Source: Bacillus mobilis
GTDB taxonomy: Bacteria > Bacillota > Bacilli > Bacillales > Bacillaceae_G
Direction: 5' to 3'
Assembly: GCF_001884045.1 (NCBI RefSeq)
Contig: NZ_MACF01000123.1
Location: forward strand, 1 to 64,000
Length of the DNA: 64,000 nucleotides
Shown: positions 1 to 6,610 of the stretch, piece after piece
Position numbering within the stretch: the first letter of the stretch is position 1
Layout: each line of letters opens with the position of its first letter
The notes under the pieces: model-generated
The model's database searches: none
What the model was told of the DNA's origin: nothing
Seen by the model: only the letters and a program-made list of their open reading frames with translations
Made by a program: the position numbers and the translations under genes

Positions 1-1
1 T

Positions 2-982
2 AAGTTTCCGAATTATTCTCGTTCCACTGATAAACGAATTATTGAAATCTATCAAGTGCCAAAAGTGGATGAGAACGGGTATTGGACGATTCCGATGAGT
101 GTTGCATTCAGGAAAAAATTCGGTTCCATTAAAATACGTATGCCAAAGAACTTAAGGAATAAAAAAATCTCCTACATTGAGATTGTACCGAAGCAAAAAG
201 GTCGGTTCTTTGAGGTGCATTACACATATGAAATGCACGTTTCTCAAATGAAGAAACAACCCACGACTATTAGTAACGCTTTGAGTTGCGATTTAGGTGT
301 AGACAGATTAGTAAGTTGTGTAACAAATACAGGTGATACATTCTTAATTGATGGAAAAAAATTAAAATCCATAAACCAATACTTCAACAAAAAGATACGT
401 AATCTAGGGCTGAAAAATGTAGAAAATGGAATTTCAAAACGTGTTGTAACGAATAGAATGGCTGCACTTTGGCATAAACGGGAAAGACAAATAAATGGTT
501 ACATTTCACAAACTGTAGGCCTGTTGTTCAAAAAAGTGAAAGCATTCGATATAGATACGATTGTCGTAGGGTATAACACGGGTTGGAAACAAAAATCTGA
601 TATGGGCAAAAAGAATAATCAAAAGTTTGTTCAAATCCCATTTCATAAACTGATTGTAGCAATTGAGAATAAATGTGTAAAAGAAGGCATCCGATTTTTG
701 AAACAAGAAGAAAGCTATACTTCAAAAGCCAGTTTCTTAGACAAAGATCCGGTTCCAGTTTGGTCTAAGGATAATAGAGCCCAATATTATTTTAGCGGCA
801 AACGAATCACTCGTGGTCTGTATCAAAGTAAAGCAGGAACATGTATTCATGCGGATATTAATGGTGCGCTGAATACATTGCAAAAATCACAAGTTGTAGA
901 ATTGGATGGCAATCTCAAAGTAAAAACGCCGATTCTATTAGAAGTGCAAAAACGTAAGGCTGTTGCTTCGCGCATAGCTTAG
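2..982 (+). CDS. tnpB: TnpB RNA-guided endonuclease, 5'-truncated by window edge
   Basis: RuvC-type nuclease of IS605-family transposons, which uses an omega-RNA from its own 3' end to cleave target DNA. The frame is open to the first base of the window, so the true start is upstream; the GTG at 56 is not a real start. RuvC-I is seen in SCDLGVDRLVS and RuvC-III in CIHADINGALNTL. At the usual RuvC-II place (IVIEDL in most TnpBs) this protein has VVGYNTGWKQ, with Gly instead of the catalytic Glu. The C-terminal CxxC zinc-finger cysteines are also missing; KQEESYTSKASFLD and GKRITRGLYQSKAG stand there instead. This pattern belongs to a recognisable TnpB branch in which another Glu is thought to complete the site. 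Activity is plausible but unproven. Confidence 0.85.
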   Translation, partial: KFPNYSRSTDKRIIEIYQVPKVDENGYWTIPMSVAFRKKFGSIKIRMPKNLRNKKISYIEIVPKQKGRFFEVHYTYEMHVSQMKKQPTTISNALSCDLGVDRLVSCVTNTGDTFLIDGKKLKSINQYFNKKIRNLGLKNVENGISKRVVTNRMAALWHKRERQINGYISQTVGLLFKKVKAFDIDTIVVGYNTGWKQKSDMGKKNNQKFVQIPFHKLIVAIENKCVKEGIRFLKQEESYTSKASFLDKDPVPVWSKDNRAQYYFSGKRITRGLYQSKAGTCIHADINGALNTLQKSQVVELDGNLKVKTPILLEVQKRKAVASRIA

Positions 983-1268
983 TGGGTGTGTCAACCATCC
1001 ATGTGTACTCGACTTGTCGGGGCTTGTAGCACACGCCGGATTCATCTGAGTGGTGGCTTTTTCCGTAAGGAGGAACTGCTCTTTTTCGAAAGGGTGGTGC
1101 AAGTGGGAAAACAATCGTTCGTTGCCAGTACCAACCAAAAACATACTTGAGGTGTTACCATAGGGTGGCATGAATGCTAGAGCGTCAATTGTCTAGCAAT
1201 AGACGAAAAGACCTAGCATTCGAACTCAAGCCCCCACTGAAACGATTCATCTCAGTGGGGGTAGTTGA
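983..1268 (+). ncRNA. Putative omega-RNA (reRNA) scaffold of the TnpB element
   Basis: The region from the tnpB stop to the element end has no coding potential but strong nested pairing. GAATGCTAG (1172-1180) pairs with CTAGCATTC (1213-1221) around smaller stems (CGTC/GACG, ATTG/CAAT). A perfect 10-bp terminal hairpin follows at 1231-1261. In TnpB systems the scaffold is the transcript of the gene's 3' part plus right end, and the guide is the flanking host DNA just outside. Here the guide would begin near 1264-1271. The 5' limit of the RNA, possibly inside tnpB, is unknown. Confidence 0.55.
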
Positions 1269-1368
1269 CGTAAACTAAAATTATGTTTTATTAATAGCAC
1301 ATTTAAAATGGACATGCATATACTATAATGTTTTTTAAGTTATGAAAATTAAAGAGGTGCTATTATAT

Positions 1369-1578
1369 ATGAAAAGAAGAACATTTAATATTCCAGTTAC
1401 ATTGCGAAGAGAGTGGTTTTTAATAGAATTAGCCCATTTAACGAAAAAATATGGAATTGAAATTGCAACTAACAAAATGGAAACTGCACCGTTTTTAAGA
1501 GATCAAGTTACGGAATCGAAAATAGGGTCAGGGCTCCAATATGATAAATATGATGATGAGTATATCATTGATTTATAA
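1369..1578 (+). CDS. Small hypothetical protein, 69 residues
   Basis: Not recognised. It encodes a basic N-terminus (MKRRTFNIPVTLRREW) and an acidic C-terminus rich in Asp and Tyr, with no membrane segment or signal peptide. I chose the ATG at 1369 because AAAGAGGTG lies 9 bases upstream; an in-frame ATG at 1342 has no such site. A strong terminator follows directly, so the gene looks like a monocistronic unit. It sits next to the TnpB element but outside its right end. Confidence 0.55.
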   Translation: MKRRTFNIPVTLRREWFLIELAHLTKKYGIEIATNKMETAPFLRDQVTESKIGSGLQYDKYDDEYIIDL

Positions 1579-1583
1579 GAAAG

Positions 1584-1633
1584 AAGCTGCGTATAAAAGG
1601 TTATGGTATAAACCTTTTATACGCAGCTTTTTT
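1584..1633 (+). terminator. Rho-independent terminator
   Basis: AAGCTGCGTATAAAAGGTT pairs with its complement across a short loop and is followed by a run of T. It ends the small hypothetical gene. Confidence 0.85.
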
Positions 1634-1794
1634 AGTTAGAAATATATTGAGAAATTTTTAATGAGCTTAATAGGAAAAGGAATGAATACATGTTGAGAGA
1701 ATATCGTTTCATAAGAAAGGACAGTTACTATTTATCCACCTATAAAATAACTAGAGTAAAAATAGTACTTCCTTTCAAAAAAGGGGGAATGTTA

Positions 1795-3399
1795 ATGAGG
1801 ATTTTGAAAAGGTGTATGTTATTACTTCTCGCATTTTTTATTATGACTCCGATGGCTGTTAGTACGAAGGTAGAGGCGGAGGAAGTAAAAGAAATTAAAA
1901 CAGGATTTCCAGATAAAGAAGTAGCTACACCTGGAGAATGGTTTTTAGGTCAAAAACCTGCAAATTATGATGAGAATAAACCTCCAATTCTTTTTGTACA
2001 AGGAAGGAATGGGAATGCTGATAGTTGGTATGGAAAGACAGTGTATCATGATATAAATGATATGTATGATTATGCTTTGAAAGCAGGCTATCAAACAGTA
2101 TTTATACAATTATATGATGCTGCTGGAAAAGGCTCAGCTAGTCAGTGGGACAACGGAAAATTGTTAGCACAAAAATTAGAAGAAATATATAATCATTTCG
2201 GTAAAAAAGTTAATATTGTAGCACATAGTAAAGGCGGTATCGATACACAGGCTGCATTAGTAGGATATGGCGCAAATCGATTTGTCGGAAATGTTATTAC
2301 GCTTGCGACGCCACATCATGGATCAAACTTGGCGGATTTATCATATAGTTGGTGGGCGGGATGGCTTGCTTCTATATTAGGTCAAAAAGATGATGGTACG
2401 TATTCATTACAAATGGGGGAAATGGCAAAATTTCGTTCAACGATTGATAATAATCCAGCAGCTAAATTAAACCGTTACTATACGGCTACCGGGACTAGCT
2501 GGGGACCAGTATTTTCTGCTTTATCTATGGGCGGGCTCTATTTGTCATCATACGGTTCAAATGATGGATTAGTAAATGAGTGGAGTGCTAAGTTACCGTA
2601 TGGAACGCATTTATTTACAGATTCCAAATTTGATCATGATAATATACGAAAAGGATCTGCTGTTTTCTCTCGAATTGAACCATATTTACGTACATCAAAT
2701 GTAGCTGTACCAGCTTTAGTAGCATCCAGCACTAGTTCAAATGAAAATATAGAACAATTAAATACAACTTCAAATCAAAACATACTAGGAGGAGAATTGC
2801 CACAAAATCAGTGGATAGAGCAAACTGTTGCGGTGGATAAAAAAGCTGAAGGAATCGTTTCTATCTTAACAGCGTCTTCTGATGTAGAAGTGCAAATGAT
2901 ATCTCCAAAAGGAAAAATGTATACAAATAAAGATAGCGTTATAACTGCTGGTGAAGGTGAATCTTTCTTTAATGGTGCAACAATTAGAACATTTAAATTT
3001 GATAAAATGGATGTAGGAGAATGGAAAGTTAAAATGAAGGCGAAGCAGTCGAAAGATGCATATTTAGTTGTGAGCGATTACAATAGTGGTGCGCCATTTG
3101 TTCTCCAAATGCCTACAAAAGTTAAAGTGAATAAATCTGAGTATAAACTGAAAAAATCACCTGTGGCGCCTGAAATGAAAGGGGATCTTTCCATAACAGT
3201 AAGAGTAGTTAATAAAGAAGGAAAACTAGTCTCTGAATATAATGAATTACAAAATGTTAATAATACTACATTTTCTGGTGCTTTAAAGGACATAAAGCAA
3301 CCAGGAGTATACAACGTTACGATGGATATAAAAGGGATGAATAAAGAAGGACAACCATACAATCGTACAATTGTTAAGTCGGTTTATGTGGAGAAGTAA
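1795..3399 (+). CDS. Secreted lipase/esterase, alpha/beta hydrolase
   Basis: Exported lipase-like hydrolase of 534 residues. A signal peptide covers about residues 1-28 (basic start, hydrophobic stretch, cleavage near KVEA-EE). The hydrolase domain runs to about residue 300. It shows the nucleophile motif AHSKGG (Ser145), TPHHGS typical of PGAP1/LipA-like lipases, a likely acid in SNDGLVNEW (Asp257) and His281 in FDHDNIRKG. The remaining 230 residues look like beta-rich domains that may bind surfaces or substrate. ATG 1795 is preferred to 1789 because GGGGGA lies 6 bases before it. The substrate (triacylglycerol or other ester) cannot be told from sequence. Followed by a bidirectional terminator. 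Confidence 0.8.
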   Translation: MRILKRCMLLLLAFFIMTPMAVSTKVEAEEVKEIKTGFPDKEVATPGEWFLGQKPANYDENKPPILFVQGRNGNADSWYGKTVYHDINDMYDYALKAGYQTVFIQLYDAAGKGSASQWDNGKLLAQKLEEIYNHFGKKVNIVAHSKGGIDTQAALVGYGANRFVGNVITLATPHHGSNLADLSYSWWAGWLASILGQKDDGTYSLQMGEMAKFRSTIDNNPAAKLNRYYTATGTSWGPVFSALSMGGLYLSSYGSNDGLVNEWSAKLPYGTHLFTDSKFDHDNIRKGSAVFSRIEPYLRTSNVAVPALVASSTSSNENIEQLNTTSNQNILGGELPQNQWIEQTVAVDKKAEGIVSILTASSDVEVQMISPKGKMYTNKDSVITAGEGESFFNGATIRTFKFDKMDVGEWKVKMKAKQSKDAYLVVSDYNSGAPFVLQMPTKVKVNKSEYKLKKSPVAPEMKGDLSITVRVVNKEGKLVSEYNELQNVNNTTFSGALKDIKQPGVYNVTMDIKGMNKEGQPYNRTIVKSVYVEK

Positions 3400-3422
3400 G
3401 AAAGAATGAGGGGTTTTAATAT

Positions 3423-3466
3423 AAAAAGTACCGAACTTTTGTAATAGAAAAGTTCGGTACTTTTTT
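3423..3466. terminator. Bidirectional terminator between convergent genes
   Basis: AAAAAGTACCGAACTTTT and its complement form a long stem with T runs on both strands, between the lipase gene and the convergent exosporium-type gene. Confidence 0.85.
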
Positions 3467-3563
3467 CATGTTATTAGATTAACAGAAAAGCATAATGGGA
3501 ATCAAAAGAACAGTATTCAATAAAAAAAAATGCTGAAATAGCATCTGAATGTGAAGATGATTA

Positions 3564-4157
3564 TTAACTTAGTTTTATAACTGTTAATTCAACTGAATTG
3601 ATACCATTATCACAAGTTGCAATACTTTGACGATTAAAACCACTATTATTTTTCAGTTGAAGAGTTGAATTAGCGGTAACTGTAACGATCGTTTCGCCTG
3701 CAAGTTGTAGGCATTCGTTATTGGATGAAGTATTCATTTGAAAAGCAAAGTCACCTTGACTATTAGCAAGTGGATTGTCATTTAGAAATATAGTCATGAC
3801 TGGAATATGTGGAAACACAGGATTTACAGTAGTGTTAATCGTTGAAATGAAAGAAACTCTATAATCACCCGCTTGACTAAATTGTATCGTAGTAGGATTT
3901 AGTAAGGAAACGCCTCCTGCTATAGGGCCAACGTGATTAAACGGAAAAGGATCTCCAAAAGGAACAGTTATAAACTCTGTTTGCCAAAAAGTGCCGTATG
4001 CCGGACAGCTTTTTTTACAGGAACTAGAAGAGGAATTGCAGGAGCATTTTTTACAGGAACTAGAAGAGGAATTGCAGGAGCATTTTTTATATGAGCTAGA
4101 AGAAGATTTACATGAACATTTTTTATTGGAGTTTGAAGAATGATAGTAAGAACCCAA
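3564..4157 (-). CDS. Exosporium-type protein with Cys/Ser repeats and BclA-like C-terminal domain
   Basis: Protein of 197 residues. Residues 1-52 are low-complexity: the 12-residue unit KKCSCNSSSSSC recurs with variations, encoded by a 36-bp tandem repeat. From about residue 60 to the end is a beta-rich domain (GTFWQTEFITVPFGDPFPFNHVGP through ELTVIKLS) resembling the TNF-like C-terminal domains of BclA-type exosporium glycoproteins. The usual collagen-like GXT stretch is absent and the Cys/Ser block takes its place. The start is TTG, fixed by AGGAGG 7 bases upstream. A sigma-K-like promoter precedes it, which fits late mother-cell expression. A role in the spore surface is inferred; the cysteines could cross-link. 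Confidence 0.65.
   Translation of the reverse strand: MGSYYHSSNSNKKCSCKSSSSSYKKCSCNSSSSSCKKCSCNSSSSSCKKSCPAYGTFWQTEFITVPFGDPFPFNHVGPIAGGVSLLNPTTIQFSQAGDYRVSFISTINTTVNPVFPHIPVMTIFLNDNPLANSQGDFAFQMNTSSNNECLQLAGETIVTVTANSTLQLKNNSGFNRQSIATCDNGINSVELTVIKLS
4011..4118 (-). repeat. 36-bp tandem repeat encoding Cys/Ser units
   Basis: Three consecutive 36-bp copies: 4011-4046 and 4047-4082 are identical, 4083-4118 is diverged, and a partial fourth follows. They lie inside the exosporium-type gene and preserve frame, so copy-number change would only alter repeat length. Confidence 0.85.
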
Positions 4158-4196
4158 TATATTACCTCCTATTATGAATGAAGTGTATACTCATAG

Positions 4197-4225
4197 TATT
4201 TTATGCCTGTCTTATATAAAAGGTG
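4197..4225 (-). promoter_or_regulatory. Sigma-K-like promoter
   Basis: On the minus strand CACC is followed after 16 bases by CATAAAATA, matching the sigma-K pattern (AC, about 16 bases, CATAnnnTA). It lies about 40 bases before the TTG start of the exosporium-type gene. Confidence 0.5.
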
Positions 4226-4480
4226 ATAGATTTGGAGTATAAAGTGCTAATACGATGAAATATAGTAATAGAATAGAAGATGTAACCATTTTTGAAGAAG
4301 AAAAGGTTAATGATTGATAAAAATATCAGTGGAATATCTTGAAAGATTGAAGTATAGCGGGAATGCTTATTTTAATTTCACATGTAGAAGTAAAACCGTT
4401 ATCCTCAGGTGCAATGATGTTAGTATTTAAGAGTTTTTATATTAGAGTTTATAGTTGTTTCCCTTTATTTACGTAGTAGA
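4226..4480. other. Intergenic stretch without a convincing gene
   Basis: Only short open frames are present here, for example ATG 4255 giving 20 codons without a good ribosome site. Around 4318-4470 fragments in two frames read like decayed coding sequence, but I cannot assign a family. Confidence 0.4.
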
Positions 4481-4509
4481 GCAGGAAGAAGACGAAAAGT
4501 ATCGAATGA
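4481..4509 (+). promoter_or_regulatory. Sigma-H-like promoter upstream of the spoVS paralog
   Basis: GCAGGAAGA, an 11-base spacer and ATCGAATGA fit the sigma-H consensus (RnAGGAwWW, 11-12 bases, RnnGAATww) with one mismatch in each box. Known B. subtilis spoVS is sigma-H-dependent. The implied leader is about 100 bases. Confidence 0.4.
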
Positions 4510-4619
4510 ATGTACATATGTAGCATTGTTTGCTTTTGGTGTGAATAGTAGTAAAAGATACGTTGAAATATTTTAAACGGTAACAAAAGAGCGATTAAAT
4601 AATAGAGGGAGCAACTTAC

Positions 4620-4892
4620 ATGGAAAATATATTAAAGGTATCTTCAAAATCAAAACCAAATTCAGTGGCAGGTGCAATTGCAGGTGTACTAAGAACAAGT
4701 GGAAATGTAGAAATTCAAGCGATTGGGGCTGGCTCTTTAAATCAGGCAATTAAAGCAATTGCGATCGCAAGAGGGTTTGTTGCTCCAAGTGGTATTGACT
4801 TAGCCTTTGTTCCAGCGTTTCAAGAGGTTACTATTAATGATCAAGAAAGAACGGCGATTAAATTAATTATTGGTCCTAGAAAGAAAAGGTAA
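4620..4892 (+). CDS. spoVS: Stage V sporulation protein S (SpoVS) family protein
   Basis: Small Alba-like protein family; SpoVS affects the switch from division to sporulation and spore coat assembly in Bacillus. The 90 residues match SpoVS along nearly all their length: KVSSKSKPNSVAGAIAGVLR, IQAIGAGSLNQAIKAIAIARGFVAPSG and ERTAIKLII. The C-terminus ends in a basic GPRKKR tail, a little different from the standard protein, so this may be a paralog of the main spoVS. GAGGGA lies 9 bases before ATG. It forms a single-gene unit with its own terminator and a possible sigma-H promoter. Confidence 0.85.
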   Translation: MENILKVSSKSKPNSVAGAIAGVLRTSGNVEIQAIGAGSLNQAIKAIAIARGFVAPSGIDLAFVPAFQEVTINDQERTAIKLIIGPRKKR

Positions 4893-4933
4893 CTGTAGTA
4901 ACTCACTATTGAAATAACATTTAACATAACAAA

Positions 4934-4984
4934 CAAAAAGTGTCACAAATGCTTATAACCTACGCATTTGTGACACTTTTTTTG
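4934..4984. terminator. Bidirectional terminator
   Basis: ACAAAAAGTGTCACAAATGC pairs with its complement over a short loop and has T runs on both strands, between the spoVS paralog and the convergent Gln-rich gene. Confidence 0.85.
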
Positions 4985-5010
4985 TTTTATTTAAATTGAA
5001 ATGGATAACC

Positions 5011-5853
5011 TTAAAACTGCTCATTCTTCTCCCAGGATTCCACAATATAATGTGCAATCGTCGGGTTGAATCCTTTCCCAACTAAAAACATAATCGCCGC
5101 AACTTCTGTTAAAGCGTGTTTGTGTGATGTATGTTTTGCTTCATTTAAACCGTAGTCTACCCAAGGTTTTACGAAATCTAGTACAGGTTTCTTTAAAGGT
5201 AAAAACTGTGTACCGACAACTTGTTGAATTTGTTGTTGCGTTGGTTCTGTAATTGGTCCAGGCGGTAAGATTTGAGGCTGTGTGATATCAAATGTTGGTC
5301 CTGGTGGTAAGATTTGTGGTTGTGTAGGATCGATTGTAGGGCCAGGCGGTAAAATTTGTGGTTGCGTAGGATCAAGTGTTGGTGGTTTAGGTGGTGAAAC
5401 ACGCGCGTCATAGTTTGGTTGATACATTTGCGGCTGATATTGTGGTTGTTGAGGCTGTGTTGCATATGGATTTTGTTGAAATTGTTGTTCTTGATTTTGT
5501 GGTGCTGCGTATGGATTTTGTTGAAATTGTTGTTCTTGATTTTGTGGTGCCGCATATGGATTTTGTTGATATTGTTGCTCTTGATTTTGTGGTGTTGCAT
5601 ATGGATTTTGTTGGAATTCTTGTTCTTGATTTTGCGGTGCTGCGTATGGGTTTTGAGGGTAATCATAATTTGGACGTGTGTCGTATGCGTTTTGTTGATA
5701 ATTAGCTTCTTGGTTTTGCGTTGTTGCGTATGGATTTTGTTCGAATTGTTGTTCTTGTTTCTCATATTCCTCATATTGTTCTTCATATCGTTGTTCCTGT
5801 TGCTGAGGGTAAAATGGTTGTTGTGGATAAGGCGGTTGATTATTATAGAACAT
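5011..5853 (-). CDS. Gln/Asn/Pro-rich repeat protein, possible spore coat component
   Basis: Protein of 280 residues, function not known. N-terminal PPYPQQPFYPQQ and a charged EEQYEEYEKQ block lead into about six 15-residue repeats of the type NPYAAPQNQEQQFQQ. Then come three to four 14-residue units of the type PTQPQILPPGPTID. The last 55 residues (DFVKPWVDYGLNEAKHTSHKH to ESWEKNEQF) are non-repetitive and look like a folded helical domain. The ATG at 5853 is chosen over 5904 because GGAGG lies 8 bases upstream and a sigma-K-like promoter places the transcript start near 5880. There is no signal peptide. A coat or exosporium role is inferred only from promoter and composition. Confidence 0.7.
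   Translation of the reverse strand: MFYNNQPPYPQQPFYPQQQEQRYEEQYEEYEKQEQQFEQNPYATTQNQEANYQQNAYDTRPNYDYPQNPYAAPQNQEQEFQQNPYATPQNQEQQYQQNPYAAPQNQEQQFQQNPYAAPQNQEQQFQQNPYATQPQQPQYQPQMYQPNYDARVSPPKPPTLDPTQPQILPPGPTIDPTQPQILPPGPTFDITQPQILPPGPITEPTQQQIQQVVGTQFLPLKKPVLDFVKPWVDYGLNEAKHTSHKHALTEVAAIMFLVGKGFNPTIAHYIVESWEKNEQF
5240..5700 (-). repeat. Coding tandem repeats (45-bp and 42-bp units)
   Basis: About 5460-5700 holds 45-bp units encoding NPYAxPQNQEQQxQQ; about 5240-5385 holds 42-bp units encoding PTQPQILPPGPTxD. Copies differ mostly at synonymous positions. They create long spurious frames on the opposite strand. Confidence 0.8.
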
Positions 5854-5886
5854 ATTTGTTCCTCCTTCATGGTGATGCTTACCACT

Positions 5887-5915
5887 CAGTGTATGGGCGG
5901 ACAAGAAAATATGTG
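5887..5915 (-). promoter_or_regulatory. Possible sigma-K promoter of the Gln-rich gene
   Basis: Minus strand CAC, 17 bases, CATACACTG: one mismatch to the sigma-K -10 (CATAnnnTA), with the same spacing as the promoter at 4197-4225. Confidence 0.35.
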
Positions 5916-5962
5916 ATGAAAAAATGCGGGCGTGTTACAATAAGTAACTGGGTGAAGATAAA

Positions 5963-6610
5963 ATGACAAAACAAGAAAAGATTCAAAAAACAATTACTTT
6001 TGTAAAACATATTTTAGAAAAAGATGCGAGTGGGCATGATTGGTATCATATTGAACGCGTACATAAACTGGCGATTTCTTTATCCGAGCAAGAAGGAGGA
6101 AATCGTTTTATAATTGAAATGGCAGCATTACTTCACGATGTGGCAGATGAGAAGTTAAATGAAAGTGAAGAAGCAGGAATGAAAAAAGTTTCTGATTGGT
6201 TAGAAGAATTACATGTGGAAGAAGAGGAAAGTAAACATGTTCTTCATATCATTGCTAATATGTCTTATAAAGGTGGTCATGGCGGTAAAGTGGAGTCACT
6301 TGAAGGGAAGCTTGTTCAAGATGCGGATCGCTTAGACGCTCTTGGAGCAATTGGAATAGCTCGCACATTTGCGTATGGTGGGGCGAAAGGGAGATTAATG
6401 TATGATCCAACTATTCCTCCGCGTGAAGTGATGACGAAAGATGAATATAGAAAAAATAACGATCCATCTTTAAATCATTTTTATGAAAAACTTTTGAAAC
6501 TAAAAGACTTAATGAATACGGACGCAGCAAAACAAGAGGCTGAAGTTCGACATCGTTATATGGAACAGTTTATTGAACAATTTATGAAAGAGTGGAATGC
6601 ACAAATATGA
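5963..6610 (+). CDS. ypgQ: HD-domain nucleotide phosphohydrolase, YpgQ family
   Basis: Metal-dependent HD hydrolase; the B. subtilis homolog is a manganese-dependent dNTP pyrophosphohydrolase. The 215 residues contain HDWYHIERVH (His34), ALLHDVADEK (His58-Asp59) and VQDADRLDALGA (Asp120/Asp122), the four-ligand HD signature. GFGGAKG-type loops after it (RTFAYGGAKGRLMYD) are typical of the YpgQ/YedJ group. Its last codon overlaps the ATG of the downstream ABC-F gene (ATGA), so the two are probably translationally coupled. In B. subtilis ypgQ is next to ypgR; here ypgR lies 3.7 kb downstream. Confidence 0.85.
   Translation: MTKQEKIQKTITFVKHILEKDASGHDWYHIERVHKLAISLSEQEGGNRFIIEMAALLHDVADEKLNESEEAGMKKVSDWLEELHVEEEESKHVLHIIANMSYKGGHGGKVESLEGKLVQDADRLDALGAIGIARTFAYGGAKGRLMYDPTIPPREVMTKDEYRKNNDPSLNHFYEKLLKLKDLMNTDAAKQEAEVRHRYMEQFIEQFMKEWNAQI

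Larger units (their letters stand above)
1..1268 (+). mobile_element. Right part of an IS605-family (tnpB-only type) element
   Basis: The window opens inside a tnpB gene. About 285 bases of structured non-coding DNA follow it, ending in a perfect 10-bp hairpin (1231-1240 with 1252-1261, 11-nt loop). IS605-family elements end this way, with a subterminal hairpin rather than inverted repeats. The left end lies before the window, so whether a tnpA transposase is present cannot be seen. The exact right boundary is inferred to fall at about 1262-1270. Confidence 0.7.

Noticed and set aside
4255-4317. 20-codon frame between the exosporium-type and spoVS genes
   Set aside because: No ribosome site, no recognisable composition; listed only as part of an unexplained intergenic region.
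5455-5700. CRISPR-like regular repeats
   Set aside because: The units are contiguous, frame-preserving coding repeats with no unique spacers.
5391-5966. Long plus-strand frames of 81-165 residues opposite the Gln-rich gene
   Set aside because: They are products of the 45-bp repeats read on the wrong strand (runs such as ILWCCIWILLKLLFLIL), without ribosome sites.
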